Notes: a model not told the origin generated them from the letters alone. Shown: positions 47,028-55,667, counted from the stretch's first letter. The stretch is DNA of 64,000 bases from Paraburkholderia acidisoli (GCF_009789675.1 NZ_CP046913.1:3176104-3240103); one strand, 5' to 3'. Numbers and translations: made by a program.

Positions 47028-47298
47028 CGCGTGGGTCCTCCAGAAAAAGCCGCTCTGTGCGGCTCGCGTGTGTTTCGCGATTGGATCGATTTGACGTTTC
47101 ATGAAGCCCGATACCGGCGGATTCCGTGCCCGGCATGGCGTGCGAGCGTTTCCGCGCACGGGGAAGGCCACGCGGCGCCAACCCGTAGGACCTCGTTTGG
47201 ACCACAACGTATCGTATCCGTTGCGAGCAAACGAGGTTCCCGGAGCGAGCGGTGCGCGGCGAGCGGTGCGCGGCAAGCGTCACGCCGACGGATGCCGG

Positions 47299-48921
47299 TC
47301 AGACGCTGAAGCGGTTGAGCGTATAAGCGCGGTAAGCGGCGACGAAGGCGTCGAACGAACCGACTTCGTCGCGTTCGAGTTGCGCCTGCTGGTCGAGCGA
47401 TTCGCGCGCGAGCGTTTCGAAACGCGCGATGGTCGCGGCGTCGAGCGGCCGCGCGAGGAAATGCGCGGCGTGACGCTCGCTTTGCGCGAGGGCGAATTGC
47501 AGGAAGCTTTGCCGTTCGTCCTTCATCGTCTGCAGCACGCGCGCCGAAGGCGTGAGCGACGCGTCGGCGAGCTTCAGGCGCTGCGCCGCCACCGAGCGCG
47601 TGTGCTCGTCGGTGCCGCGCACGGCGTCGAGCGTCGCGGCCGCGTGGCCGATCTTCTCGAAAAGCTCGCCGGCCCAGTCGAGCATTGGCACATCCTGGCC
47701 GTCGTGCTTGAGCACGAGGCCCGGGCGGCGCCCTTCCTTCGTCACGAGGCCGAAGTTCTCGTTCGATTCGTTGTAGGCGTCGGCGGGCAGCAGCGGGCTT
47801 TCGTCGAGCGCGCACGCGAGCAGGTAGGCGTCGAGAAAGCGCGCGGTTTCGAGCGAGATGCCCGTGGGCTCGAACGGGTCAATGTCCATGCAGCGCACTT
47901 CCACGTACTGCACGCCGCGCGCGGCGAGCGCATGCAGCGGCCGCTCGCCCGGATGCGTGACGCGTTTCGGGCGAATGGTCGAATAGAACTCGTTCTCGAT
48001 CTGCAGTACGTTGGTGTTGATCTGCACCCACTCGCCGTCGCGGTGCGTGCCAATTGCCTCGTACGGCGGATACGGCTGGCTCACGGCCTGCGCGAGCGCT
48101 TCGAGGTAACCGGGCAGCGTGTCGTAATCCGCGCGCAACGCCGACTGGCCCGTGGTGTTCGAGTAGCCGAGGTCGCTCATGCGCAGGCTCGTGGCGTACG
48201 GCAGATAGAGCGTCTCGGCGTCGAAGGCTTCGAGCTTGTGCTCGCGGCCGCGCAGGAAGCGCGCGTCGAGCGCGGGCGACGCGCCGAACAGGTACATCAG
48301 CAGCCAGCTCGTGCGGCGGAAATTGCGGATCAGCGCGAGATAGCGCTCCGACTGATAGTCGGTGAGCGTGGCCGTGGACTGATGATGCGCGTGCAGCGCG
48401 CGCCACACTTCGTCGTCGAGCGAATAGTTGTAGTGAATGCCGGCGATGCACTGCATCGTGCGCCCGTAACGCAGCGCGAGACCCATGCGATACACGTACT
48501 TGAGACGGCCGATGTTCGAGTCGCCGTAACGCGCGATGGGAATGCCGTCGTCGGTCGCGGGCAACAGGCCCGGCATCGATTCGTTCCAGAGCATTTCACC
48601 GTTGCGCGCGAGCACGGCGTAGACGTAGCGATGCAGTTCGTCGAGCTTCTCGAGCGTGATGGACGCGTCGCTTTCCGCCGACGTGATGATCTCGATCAAC
48701 GCTTCCGAATAGTCGGTGGTGAGCGACGGATGCGTGAGCGCCGAACCGAGCGCCGTTGCATGCGGCGACATCGCGAGACGGCCGTCGCGCGTCACGCGCA
48801 GGCTCTCTTTTTCAATGCCGCGCAATCCGCGCGCGAGCGCGCCGCGAGAAGGCCCGTCGCCCAGCACGGAAAGGCGCTGTGCGAGAACGTCGTTCGTGCG
48901 TGTAGTAGTCGTGTCTGACAT
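47299..48921 (-). CDS. gshA: Glutamate--cysteine ligase, type 1
   Basis: First enzyme of glutathione synthesis, joining glutamate and cysteine with ATP. The protein has 540 residues, full length for the E. coli-type family. Landmarks are RGIEKESLRVTRDGRLA at the N-terminus, LTTDYSEALIEIIT, AGIHYNYSL and QYVEVRCMDIDPFEPTGI. The ATG at 48921 (MSDTTTTRT) is used; upstream sequence is low-complexity. With ybdK at 19.5 kb the window carries two unrelated gamma-glutamyl ligases. Confidence 0.95.
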   Translation of the reverse strand: MSDTTTTRTNDVLAQRLSVLGDGPSRGALARGLRGIEKESLRVTRDGRLAMSPHATALGSALTHPSLTTDYSEALIEIITSAESDASITLEKLDELHRYVYAVLARNGEMLWNESMPGLLPATDDGIPIARYGDSNIGRLKYVYRMGLALRYGRTMQCIAGIHYNYSLDDEVWRALHAHHQSTATLTDYQSERYLALIRNFRRTSWLLMYLFGASPALDARFLRGREHKLEAFDAETLYLPYATSLRMSDLGYSNTTGQSALRADYDTLPGYLEALAQAVSQPYPPYEAIGTHRDGEWVQINTNVLQIENEFYSTIRPKRVTHPGERPLHALAARGVQYVEVRCMDIDPFEPTGISLETARFLDAYLLACALDESPLLPADAYNESNENFGLVTKEGRRPGLVLKHDGQDVPMLDWAGELFEKIGHAAATLDAVRGTDEHTRSVAAQRLKLADASLTPSARVLQTMKDERQSFLQFALAQSERHAAHFLARPLDAATIARFETLARESLDQQAQLERDEVGSFDAFVAAYRAYTLNRFSV

Positions 48922-49272
48922 TGAGGCTGGTCGGGCTCTGGCCGGCGGGCGCGGTGCTGCGCGGGGCCGCCGGCGGGGATTTTTTTCGGTAGCGGGCACT
49001 TTAACATCTCGCCGGAAGACCTGCTTGAGGCCGCTTCGGCGCGGATTTCGGGCGCCGCCGAGGTGCCGTTTCAGGCGCCTTCGGCGTGCCGTTTTCCTGC
49101 CGATTCAAGGCGTTGGCGTCGCGTTCGTGTTCCGCTCGCGCTCCGTTCGTGCCCGGTTCCCGCCGGGTTTCCCCGCGCTTTTCCCAACCTGCTTTTCTCT
49201 GTCGATAGCGCGTGTTTCAAGGCAGCGCGCTCACGGTTCAGGCCACCGTGCGGCCAACCTCGCGGCGCGCCT
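48922..49272. other. Gene-free stretch between gshA and alkA
   Basis: About 350 bases. It should contain the gshA promoter and the end of the ada-alkA transcript. No clear terminator or repeat was identified. Confidence 0.4.
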
Positions 49273-50346
49273 TCAGCCGCCGCGCGCCGCGCCCGCGCGA
49301 TCGGCGATCTCGTTCCACAAGTGCATGGCCGCATACGCGCGAAACGGCTGCCAGGTGTCGGTGCGCGCGCGCTGCTGGGTCGGGCGCACGAGCGCCGGGT
49401 CGCGCGCCACGATGGCCTGCATCAGCACGAGATCGGTCGCGGGCCACGCGTTGGGGTCGCGCCACGCGCGCATCGCCACGTATTCCACCGTCCATGGACC
49501 GATGCCGGGCAGCGCGAGCAACGCGGCGCGCATCGCGTCGAGATCGTCCTTCTGGACGGCGCTGGCTGCGCGTACGTCGGTTCGTCCGCTGCGGCGTTGC
49601 GCGCGCGGCTGGCCCGCGTCCACGGCGGCGTGGCTGCGCTCGATCGTGACGGCGCCGCTCGCGACGGCCTGCGCGAAGCCCTGCAAGGCCGCGACGCGCT
49701 TGCCCGGCATGCCGATGCCCGCGAGATCGGCGGCGGCGAGCGCGGCGGGCGTGGGGAAGCGCCAGGCCGTGAGCGCATGCGGATGCGACTCGATGCGCTC
49801 GCCCACGCGCGTGACGAGCCGCCCGACGATGGTGGTGGCCGCCTTCACGCTCACCTGCTGCCCGACGATCGCGCGCACCACGAGTTCGAAGCCCGACCAC
49901 GCGCCGGGCACGCGCAGACCCGGCGCGGCCTCGACGAGCGGCGCGAGCCACGGGTCGGTGGCGAGCTGCGCGGCGACGGCGGCGGGATCGGTTTGCAGAT
50001 CGAACATGCGCGAGAGCGGCGCGGCGAGCGCGTGGGCGTGAGCGCTCACGGGTCCGTCGATCTCGACCACGAGGCAACGCTTGCGCGCATGACGGCGCAC
50101 GGCGAGCGTGCCGCTCGCGCCCGCGAACTCGATGGCGCGCAGCCACGCGTCGTCTTCCACCGCTTCGACGCCCGGGATGGCGCGGCCGCGAAAGAACCGC
50201 AACACGCGCGGCCAGTCGTAGGGCGCGCGAAACGGCAGTTCGAGCGTGGCGTGCTGGCTTGCTGGCCGAATTTCAGTCGGGACATCGGCTTGTACGCTGG
50301 TTTGTACGTCGGCTGGGGTATCGGCCTGTGCGGCGGTAGCGCTCAA
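49273..50346 (-). CDS. alkA: DNA-3-methyladenine glycosylase II (AlkA-like)
   Basis: Base-excision enzyme of 357 residues that removes alkylated purines. The N-terminal TATA-box-like domain begins LELPFRAPYDWPRVLRFFRGRAI, followed by FELVVRAIVGQQVSVKAATTIVGRLV. The helix-hairpin-helix is LLALPGIGPWTVEYVAMRAW and the catalytic aspartate lies in PATDLVLMQA. No ATG fits; a TTG at 50346 overlapping the ada stop (TTGA) and preceded by GGAG is the best start. The first 30 residues repeat QADTPADVQTSVQADVP and look unstructured. Cotranscribed with ada. Confidence 0.88.
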   Translation of the reverse strand: MSATAAQADTPADVQTSVQADVPTEIRPASQHATLELPFRAPYDWPRVLRFFRGRAIPGVEAVEDDAWLRAIEFAGASGTLAVRRHARKRCLVVEIDGPVSAHAHALAAPLSRMFDLQTDPAAVAAQLATDPWLAPLVEAAPGLRVPGAWSGFELVVRAIVGQQVSVKAATTIVGRLVTRVGERIESHPHALTAWRFPTPAALAAADLAGIGMPGKRVAALQGFAQAVASGAVTIERSHAAVDAGQPRAQRRSGRTDVRAASAVQKDDLDAMRAALLALPGIGPWTVEYVAMRAWRDPNAWPATDLVLMQAIVARDPALVRPTQQRARTDTWQPFRAYAAMHLWNEIADRAGAARGG

Positions 50347-51539
50347 ACGGTGGTCTCCGGGGTGTCGCTGCGGTTGCGCCGAAGGTGGCGTCCGTCGGTA
50401 TGCGCGTCGTGCGCGTTCGCGGCGGGCTGGATCTCGCCCGCGCGCGCTTCGGCGTCGAGCAGCGCGGCCTTGCGCGTGAGCCCCCAGCGATAGCCGGCGA
50501 GCGAGCCGCCCTTTTGCACGACGCGATGGCACGGGATCGCGAGCGCCACCGGATTCGACGCGCACGCGCTCGCCACGGCACGCACCGCGCGCGGCGCGCC
50601 CAGCGCTTCGGCGAGCTGCGAGTAGCTGCGCGTTTCGCCGTAGGGAATGCGCTGGAGCGCGTCCCAGACGCGTTGCTGGAACGCCGTGGGCGCGACGTCG
50701 AGCGGCAGGTCGAAGCGCTCGCGGCGGCCATGCAGATAGGCGTCGATCTGGGCGACGAACGGCGCGACGGCCTGCTCGTCCTCCACGCATTGCGCGTTGG
50801 CGAAATCGGACTTGAGCGCGCCGATCAAGGCTTCGACGTCGTCGTCGAACGCAATGCGGCAGATGCCTTTGTCCGTCGATGCGATCAGCACGCGGCCGAG
50901 CGGCGTGGGCGCGCAGCCGTAGCGGATCGTGAGGCCCGCCCCTTTACGCCGATACGCGGACGGCGCCATGCCGAGTTCGCCCGGCACGCTGTGATAGAGC
51001 CGCGACGAGGAACCGAAACCGGCGTCGGCGCTGGCGCGCGTGACGTCGGTGCCCTCGCCCAGCGCGTTGCGCAGCACGGCGCCGCGGCGCGCGGCCTGGT
51101 ATTGACGCGGCGACACCCCGAGCACGCGCTTGAACAGGCGTTGCAAATGGAACGGGCTCAGGTGCACGGCGTCGCTCAATTGCGCGAGCGTGAGGCGTTG
51201 CTGCGGATCGGCGTCGAGCGCCGCGCAGGCGCGCTGCACGATCTCGAGCTCGCGCGGCAGGCCGCCGGGGCGGCAGCGTTTGCATTCGCGATACCCGGCG
51301 GCGCGTGCGCCGTCGGCATCGGCGAAAAACTCGATGTTCTCGCGCAGCGGCAGACGCGACGCGCACGACGGGCGGCAGAACACGCCGGTCGTGCGCACGG
51401 CGTAGAAAAAGGCGCCGTCGGCGCTCACGTCGCGCGAAGCGACGGCGCGCCAGCGTTCGGCGTCGCTCGACCACGCGGTGCTTGCCCCGCGTTCGGCGCG
51501 CGCGGGCTTCGTGGGTTTCGTGGGTTGGGTGGCGCTCAT
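50343..51539 (-). CDS. ada: Bifunctional methylation regulator / O6-methylguanine-DNA methyltransferase Ada
   Basis: Adaptive-response protein of 398 residues. The N-terminal Ada domain has the zinc cysteines C55, C59, C86 and C89 (GVFCRPSC, YRECKRCR), of which the first takes a methyl group from phosphotriesters. An AraC-type HTH follows (LTLAQLSDAVHLSPFHLQRLFKRVLG). The C-terminal methyltransferase has its acceptor Cys337 in AIPCHRVV. Methylated Ada activates its own operon, which here includes alkA by overlap. The ATG at 51539 follows GAGGAGTGACG. Confidence 0.95.
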   Translation of the reverse strand: MSATQPTKPTKPARAERGASTAWSSDAERWRAVASRDVSADGAFFYAVRTTGVFCRPSCASRLPLRENIEFFADADGARAAGYRECKRCRPGGLPRELEIVQRACAALDADPQQRLTLAQLSDAVHLSPFHLQRLFKRVLGVSPRQYQAARRGAVLRNALGEGTDVTRASADAGFGSSSRLYHSVPGELGMAPSAYRRKGAGLTIRYGCAPTPLGRVLIASTDKGICRIAFDDDVEALIGALKSDFANAQCVEDEQAVAPFVAQIDAYLHGRRERFDLPLDVAPTAFQQRVWDALQRIPYGETRSYSQLAEALGAPRAVRAVASACASNPVALAIPCHRVVQKGGSLAGYRWGLTRKAALLDAEARAGEIQPAANAHDAHTDGRHLRRNRSDTPETTV

Positions 51540-51797
51540 CTCGTCACTCCTCGAAAAGCCGGTTGGGATGGCTTCACTGTAGCCGCGCACGCCGAACGCA
51601 GCGCGCCGGATCTTGCGCTGTCATTTTGCCCTCCGGTTCGCGTGTTTTCGCCAGCCTTCGTCTCGCGGTTGCGCTGCATTGGCTGTCATTCGGACGCTGC
51701 GGCGGCGGTTTCGCGGCCTTCGGTGAATCCCGAATGGCGCGATGGGCCGCGTCGTGCGACAAAATGCCCAACTATCGGGTTTTCCCTTAAAAAGTTG
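51540..51797. promoter_or_regulatory. Upstream region of the ada-alkA operon
   Basis: Minus-strand promoter region of ada, shared with the plus-strand small RNA promoter at 51798. It contains CAAAATGCCCAACT near 51759-51773. No canonical Ada box was identified with confidence. Confidence 0.4.
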
Positions 51798-51826
51798 TTG
51801 CGTCGCGTCAGGCGGCTGTGTATAGT
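51798..51826 (+). promoter_or_regulatory. Promoter of the small RNA gene
   Basis: TTGCGT at 51798-51803 and TATAGT at 51821-51826 with an optimal 17-base spacer. Transcription would start near 51832-51833, directly at the pyrimidine-rich repeat. Confidence 0.75.
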
Positions 51827-51832
51827 GGTTCT

Positions 51833-51893
51833 TGTCTCCTCCATGTCTCCTCCTGATATGGATTAAGCCCGCTCACAGCAGCGGGCTTTTTTT
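51833..51893 (+). ncRNA. Small RNA with two tandem anti-Shine-Dalgarno motifs
   Basis: A compact unit of about 61 nt. The predicted 5' end consists of two direct repeats of TGTCTCCTCC (51833-51842 and 51844-51853) separated by one A. TGATATGGATT follows, then a terminator stem AAGCCCGCT/AGCGGGCTT with seven or more T residues. CUCCUCC is complementary to GGAGG ribosome sites, so the RNA could block translation starts broadly. From memory it resembles the Betaproteobacteria toxic small RNA family, whose members carry anti-SD motifs; membership needs a covariance-model search. No open frame fits; the gene lies between divergent ada and the VOC gene. Confidence 0.75.
51865..51893 (+). terminator. 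Rho-independent terminator of the small RNA
   Basis: Nine-base stem AAGCCCGCT (51865-51873) and AGCGGGCTT (51880-51888), six-base loop CACAGC, followed by an uninterrupted T run to 51893. Confidence 0.92.
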
Positions 51894-52140
51894 CGTCCAG
51901 CGTTTGTGGCAGGCGTTGCCCGTTTTCGGCTTTTTGCCTTCGCCCGCCCGCCGCGCCGCGTCTATTTTCCCCTGCTTCATTCATTCGTGCCGAAGCGCTC
52001 CGTCAAGGCGAGTCGGCGCGCGCCGTTGCGTGCCCTCATCGCCTGTCGATGTCGATGCCGATGTCGCGTGTCAATGCCGATAGCCGCGCGCCGCGCACGA
52101 GTTCACCATGCAAGGCGTGCCAATGCAAAACGGAGGCGTC

Positions 52141-52548
52141 ATGCGTATCCCGATTCGCGAAATCGACCATGTGGTCATCCGCGCCGCCGATCCGGCCGCG
52201 CTCACGCGTTTTTATTGCGACGTGATCGGCTGCACGCTCGAGCGCGAACAGCGCGACATCGGCCTCGTGCAGCTGCGCGCGGGGCGTTCGCTCATCGACA
52301 TCATCGGTGCGGGCGGCAAGCTCGATCGCGACGCCGGCATGGCCACGGGCACGGGCCGCAACATGGATCACCTGTGTCTGCGCGTGGAGCCGTTCGACGC
52401 CGCGGCGCTCAGCGCGCATCTCGCGCGGCACGGCGCGCGTCCCGGCGAGGTGGTCGAGCGCTACGGCGCGGAAGGACTCGGGCCGTCGCTCTATTGTTTC
52501 GACCCGGAGGGCAACATGGTGGAGCTGAAAGGACCGCCGCGCACGTGA
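52141..52548 (+). CDS. VOC-superfamily (glyoxalase/dioxygenase-like) protein
   Basis: Metal-dependent-fold protein of 135 residues. It starts MRIPIREIDHVVIRAADPAA with the first metal-ligand histidine, has a second in GRNMDHLCLRVEPFD and a C-terminal acidic ligand in CFDPEGNMVELKGP. This is the layout of glyoxalase I or fosfomycin-resistance-like enzymes; the reaction is unknown. The ATG at 52141 is chosen because CGGAGG lies just upstream; earlier in-frame ATGs at 52108 and 52123 lack such a site. Confidence 0.88.
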   Translation: MRIPIREIDHVVIRAADPAALTRFYCDVIGCTLEREQRDIGLVQLRAGRSLIDIIGAGGKLDRDAGMATGTGRNMDHLCLRVEPFDAAALSAHLARHGARPGEVVERYGAEGLGPSLYCFDPEGNMVELKGPPRT

Positions 52549-52626
52549 ATCGTCCGCGCGAGGCGCATCCTTCGAAAAGACGGTCAAACGCCCATCAGGC
52601 GCCGTTCAGGCACGCTGCGAGCGCCA

Positions 52627-53181
52627 TCAAACGTTCTCGGGCGCCTTCAGCACGCTCCACTCGACAGCCACCGGCTCCGCGTTCGACGAGCCGATCCACG
52701 CCTCGCCGTCCTGCACCGTGCATTGCAGGCGCATGGTGCGTTCGGCGATCTTGCCCAGCGCCTCGGCCACCTCTTCGCCCAGCGACCACACGGTCACGTT
52801 GCGAAGGCGCTCGACCTTGCTGCGCACGCCTTGCCACCAGATGTCCGACGTGCGGCCGCCGTACGCGATCACGATGACGTCGTTGGCGCGCCCGCTCGCC
52901 TTGGCGATGCGGCGCTCGTCGGGCTGGCCCACTTCGATCCACGTTTCGATCGCGCCGGTGTAGTCCTTGCGCCAGAGATCGGGTTCGTCGACGTCGGAGA
53001 GGCCTTTGCAGAATTCGAGGCGATCGCTCGCGAACAACGCGAACGCCGCGATGCGGACCATCATGCGGTCGTCGGTTTCGGACGGATGACGCGCGATCGT
53101 GAGCGCATGGTCGGCGTAATAATGCCGGTCCATGTCCGCGATCTGCAATTCCGCTTTGTAGATGGTCGATTTGAGGGCCAT
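52627..53181 (-). CDS. yaeQ: YaeQ family protein
   Basis: Protein of 184 residues, normal for YaeQ, starting MALKSTIYKAELQIADMDRH. It contains SETDDRMMVRIAAFALFA and EPDLWRKDYTGAIETWIEVG, typical of this family, whose fold is PD-(D/E)XK nuclease-like. YaeQ of E. coli has been linked to RfaH-related phenotypes, but no enzymatic activity is established. The start at 53181 matches the family N-terminus; the upstream extension is non-coding. Confidence 0.92.
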   Translation of the reverse strand: MALKSTIYKAELQIADMDRHYYADHALTIARHPSETDDRMMVRIAAFALFASDRLEFCKGLSDVDEPDLWRKDYTGAIETWIEVGQPDERRIAKASGRANDVIVIAYGGRTSDIWWQGVRSKVERLRNVTVWSLGEEVAEALGKIAERTMRLQCTVQDGEAWIGSSNAEPVAVEWSVLKAPENV

Positions 53182-53445
53182 GCCGGTTCCCGGGCGCGCA
53201 AAAGCCGCACATGATAGCGAAGATTCGAGCAATCGACGTGCCGATGCGGGCACGCGAGCGCCTCCGCAAAACGAATCGACGTGAATCCGACGCAACTCGA
53301 CGCGAACCGACGCAACGCGGACGCGTTTCGAGCGATGAACGGGAAGGATCGGGCGGAAAGATGACGGCGGTTTGAAAATCGATCACACAGCGTTCACCCG
53401 GCGCGCGGCGCCGGGTGGCGATCAATTTCGCGCGAGAGGCAGGCG

Positions 53446-53796
53446 TTACTGCTTGATGAAGCGGTCGTTGGTCCAGAGACCTTGCTCGTCGGCGTTGGCG
53501 GCGTTCACGAATTCGATGTCGTGGCCGACCACCTGGACCACGCGGAACGACTGGCCTTCCGGCGTGGAAAGGCACTGGAAGCCCGAGAAGTATTCCTGCA
53601 TCTGCTGATGCTCGCCGGCCTGCTCGTGCGAGGCCACGGCGTCGAGCTTGTCCTTCGAGAGGCAACCGTAGGAGCCGGGCTTGAGCTGCACCGTTTGCTG
53701 CGGTTTGACGACGTCGTCCTGCGCTTGCGCGGCAACCGCGCACGTGACACTGGCGGCCGCAAAAACCAGCGCTGCCGGCGCGAATCGCATTTTCAT
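53446..53796 (-). CDS. Hypothetical secreted protein
   Basis: Protein of 116 residues with a signal peptide (MKMRFAPAALVFAAASVTCAVAAQAQ, probably cleaved after AQA). The mature part has two cysteines (GSYGCLSKDK and GFQCLSTPEG), likely a disulfide, and no recognised domain. The ribosome site GCAGGAGG is strong. It stands alone; a periplasmic role is inferred from the signal only. Confidence 0.8.
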   Translation of the reverse strand: MKMRFAPAALVFAAASVTCAVAAQAQDDVVKPQQTVQLKPGSYGCLSKDKLDAVASHEQAGEHQQMQEYFSGFQCLSTPEGQSFRVVQVVGHDIEFVNAANADEQGLWTNDRFIKQ

Positions 53797-54277
53797 GGTT
53801 TGCCTCCTGCGGATTTTATTCAGGTTAGCTATGTATTTAACTTTGACGCCAAACCCGCGTCTTTAAACATAGAAGAGCGGATAAGGACTGCAAGACAATC
53901 TTGTGTGCGAGCGCAATAGCCGCGTGCCTTGGGCACTTCGCGAGGCGTACGTTGGTGACGGGAATTCGCGAAAACCAGGTTGATTTCCGCTAATCCGAAG
54001 TCATGAATCGCCTTGAGTGGATTGCCTGCCAAGGATCGAAATCGTACTGCCGATACAGCGCGAATGGATTTAAACCGCTTAATACAAACCATGACGCGCC
54101 GCATATAAAGTCGTGCGCCCACGCACGCCTTCTCCAAGCCCGGAACGTGCCGGTCACCGAAGAAAAACGATGCCAGCGCGCGAATGAGCATCGGATTCCC
54201 GAACACGAAAATCGCCCTTGCGCGCCGGAAAATTTCATGGATAACTCGGGCTTCGCAAAAAGACTCTGGAGACTTCC
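53797..54277. other. Low-GC region with dubious open frames
   Basis: About 480 bases of atypical, AT-richer composition. Minus-strand frames are open over 53829-54206 and further frames run through 53990-54250, but none has a recognised domain, a ribosome site and neighbour-like codon use together. It could be a decayed gene or simple regulatory DNA for the two flanking divergent genes. Confidence 0.4.
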
Positions 54278-54904
54278 ATGACCCTCGCTCACTGGCTGCC
54301 GTTCGCGATCGCGTCGGCGATACTGGTTGCCATTCCCGGCCCCACGGTGCTGCTCGTCGTTTCGTATGCGCTCGGCCATGGCCGCCGCTATGCGCTCGCC
54401 ACGACGGCCGGCGTCGCGCTCGGCGATTTCACGGCCATGACCGCGTCGATGCTCGGCCTTGGCGTGATCCTCGCGGCTTCGGCCACGCTGTTTTCCCTGC
54501 TCAAATGGGTCGGTGCCGCGTACCTGATCTATCTGGGCGTGAAGCTCTGGCGCGCGCCCGTGGGCGTGGCCGAAGCCGCCGACACCTCCGAAACGCGCAC
54601 GGGCCGCATCTTCGCGCACGCCTACGCCGTCACGGCGCTCAACCCGAAGAGCATCATTTTCTTCGTCGCGTTCGTGCCGCAGTTCATCGACCCGCACGTG
54701 GCCGCCACCTCGCAGATCGTCGTGTTCGAAGCGACCTTCCTCGTGCTCGCGACGCTCAACGCCTTCGGTTACGCGCTGCTCGCCGCGGCAGCGCGCAAGG
54801 CGGTGCGCAGCCCGCGCGTGCAGCGCGCGATCAATCGCACGGGCGGCACGCTGCTGATCGGCGCGGGCTTGTTCGCGGCAGCGTGGAAAAAGGCGGCGGC
54901 CTGA
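54278..54904 (+). CDS. LysE/RhtB-family amino acid exporter
   Basis: Membrane protein of 208 residues with about six helices. It has the LysE/RhtB pattern FAIASAILVAIPGPTVLLVVSYALGHG at the N-terminus, WVGAAYLIYLGVKLWRAP in the middle and ALNPKSIIFFVAFVPQFI after a loop. It probably exports an amino acid such as homoserine or threonine; substrate unknown. The ATG at 54278 follows CTGGAGAC. Confidence 0.9.
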   Translation: MTLAHWLPFAIASAILVAIPGPTVLLVVSYALGHGRRYALATTAGVALGDFTAMTASMLGLGVILAASATLFSLLKWVGAAYLIYLGVKLWRAPVGVAEAADTSETRTGRIFAHAYAVTALNPKSIIFFVAFVPQFIDPHVAATSQIVVFEATFLVLATLNAFGYALLAAAARKAVRSPRVQRAINRTGGTLLIGAGLFAAAWKKAAA

Positions 54905-55251
54905 GCCGCGAGCGGCGCTACACGTCGCGAGCCGCCTTGCCGATCGAACCGCGGGCTTCGCGCGCCGTCGATTACAGGCGGTGCGCACTTCCAAGGTTTT
55001 CCAGGTGTTATCCAGTACTTATCCTGGTGTGAGCGGCGAGTTATCCCAGGCGTTATCCCCATGACGTTGCCCGCGGCATTCGCGCGCCATTTTTCCGGTT
55101 CGATCGATTGTCGATCGGGCACGTCCGCTGCTGTGGCTCGCTGTGACGGTTGGCGAACATTGTTATTGCGGTTCAGTGTGCGCCATATGGGCAAACTGTC
55201 GCGCCGCGACTACAATGCAATGGCAAACCGCTTGACAACCAGGAGGTTATC
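54905..55251. promoter_or_regulatory. Intergenic region with a phased TTATCC array
   Basis: About 350 bases. It holds four TTATCC motifs in the same orientation starting at 55008, 55019, 55041 and 55053, that is at intervals of 11, 22 and 12 bases. The last reads TTATCCCCA, one base from a DnaA box. A TACAAT -10 candidate lies at 55211-55216, upstream of the small membrane protein gene. Confidence 0.5.
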
Positions 55252-55422
55252 GTGACCGAACACGTAATACTGGGTGCGTTTCTGGTGATCCCCCTTGTGC
55301 TTGTCGTCTTCCTTTTCTCCGACGAGATCATCGAGGAACACAGACAGCGCGTGCACGATCAAGCGGACACGGCACATCACATTGACTGGCGTCATCCGTT
55401 GCGCAGCATTCTGCATCACTGA
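55252..55422 (+). CDS. Small single-pass membrane protein (56 aa)
   Basis: Begins at a GTG five bases after a perfect AGGAGG, stronger than any other start nearby; the longer in-frame ATG at 55150 lacks this. The peptide MTEHVILGAFLVIPLVLVVF forms one membrane helix, followed by an acidic and histidine-containing amphipathic stretch (DEIIEEHRQRVHDQADTAHH) ending RSILHH. I know no family name. It is monocistronic by spacing. Confidence 0.75.
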   Translation: MTEHVILGAFLVIPLVLVVFLFSDEIIEEHRQRVHDQADTAHHIDWRHPLRSILHH

Positions 55423-55667
55423 ACCGCACGCTTTCTCGACGCGTTTCGATGGCACGGGCGGCACGAATTACCTGCCGCCCGACTTCCCGCGGTCCGTTCG
55501 GACCCGCCTGAACGCGGTCTTTTTCATCTCACCCAGGCGCCGCGCCACTTTGCGGCTGTATTACGTGGATTACGCCGCGTAATCCGTCGTTACCACTTGC
55601 AGCACCTGTATCGCGGAGAAACGCCGACAATCCTTCACATGTTTTCAAAGTTCTCAAGGAGAACGAC

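Noticed and set aside
53829-54206. 125-codon minus-strand frame called as a gene
   Set aside because: Lacks a domain, ribosome site and normal codon use; kept only as a possible relic.
54905-55061. TTATCC array as the replication origin itself
   Set aside because: The rpmH cluster and a perfect DnaA box at the right edge make that side the better origin candidate; the array lacks an AT-rich unwinding region.
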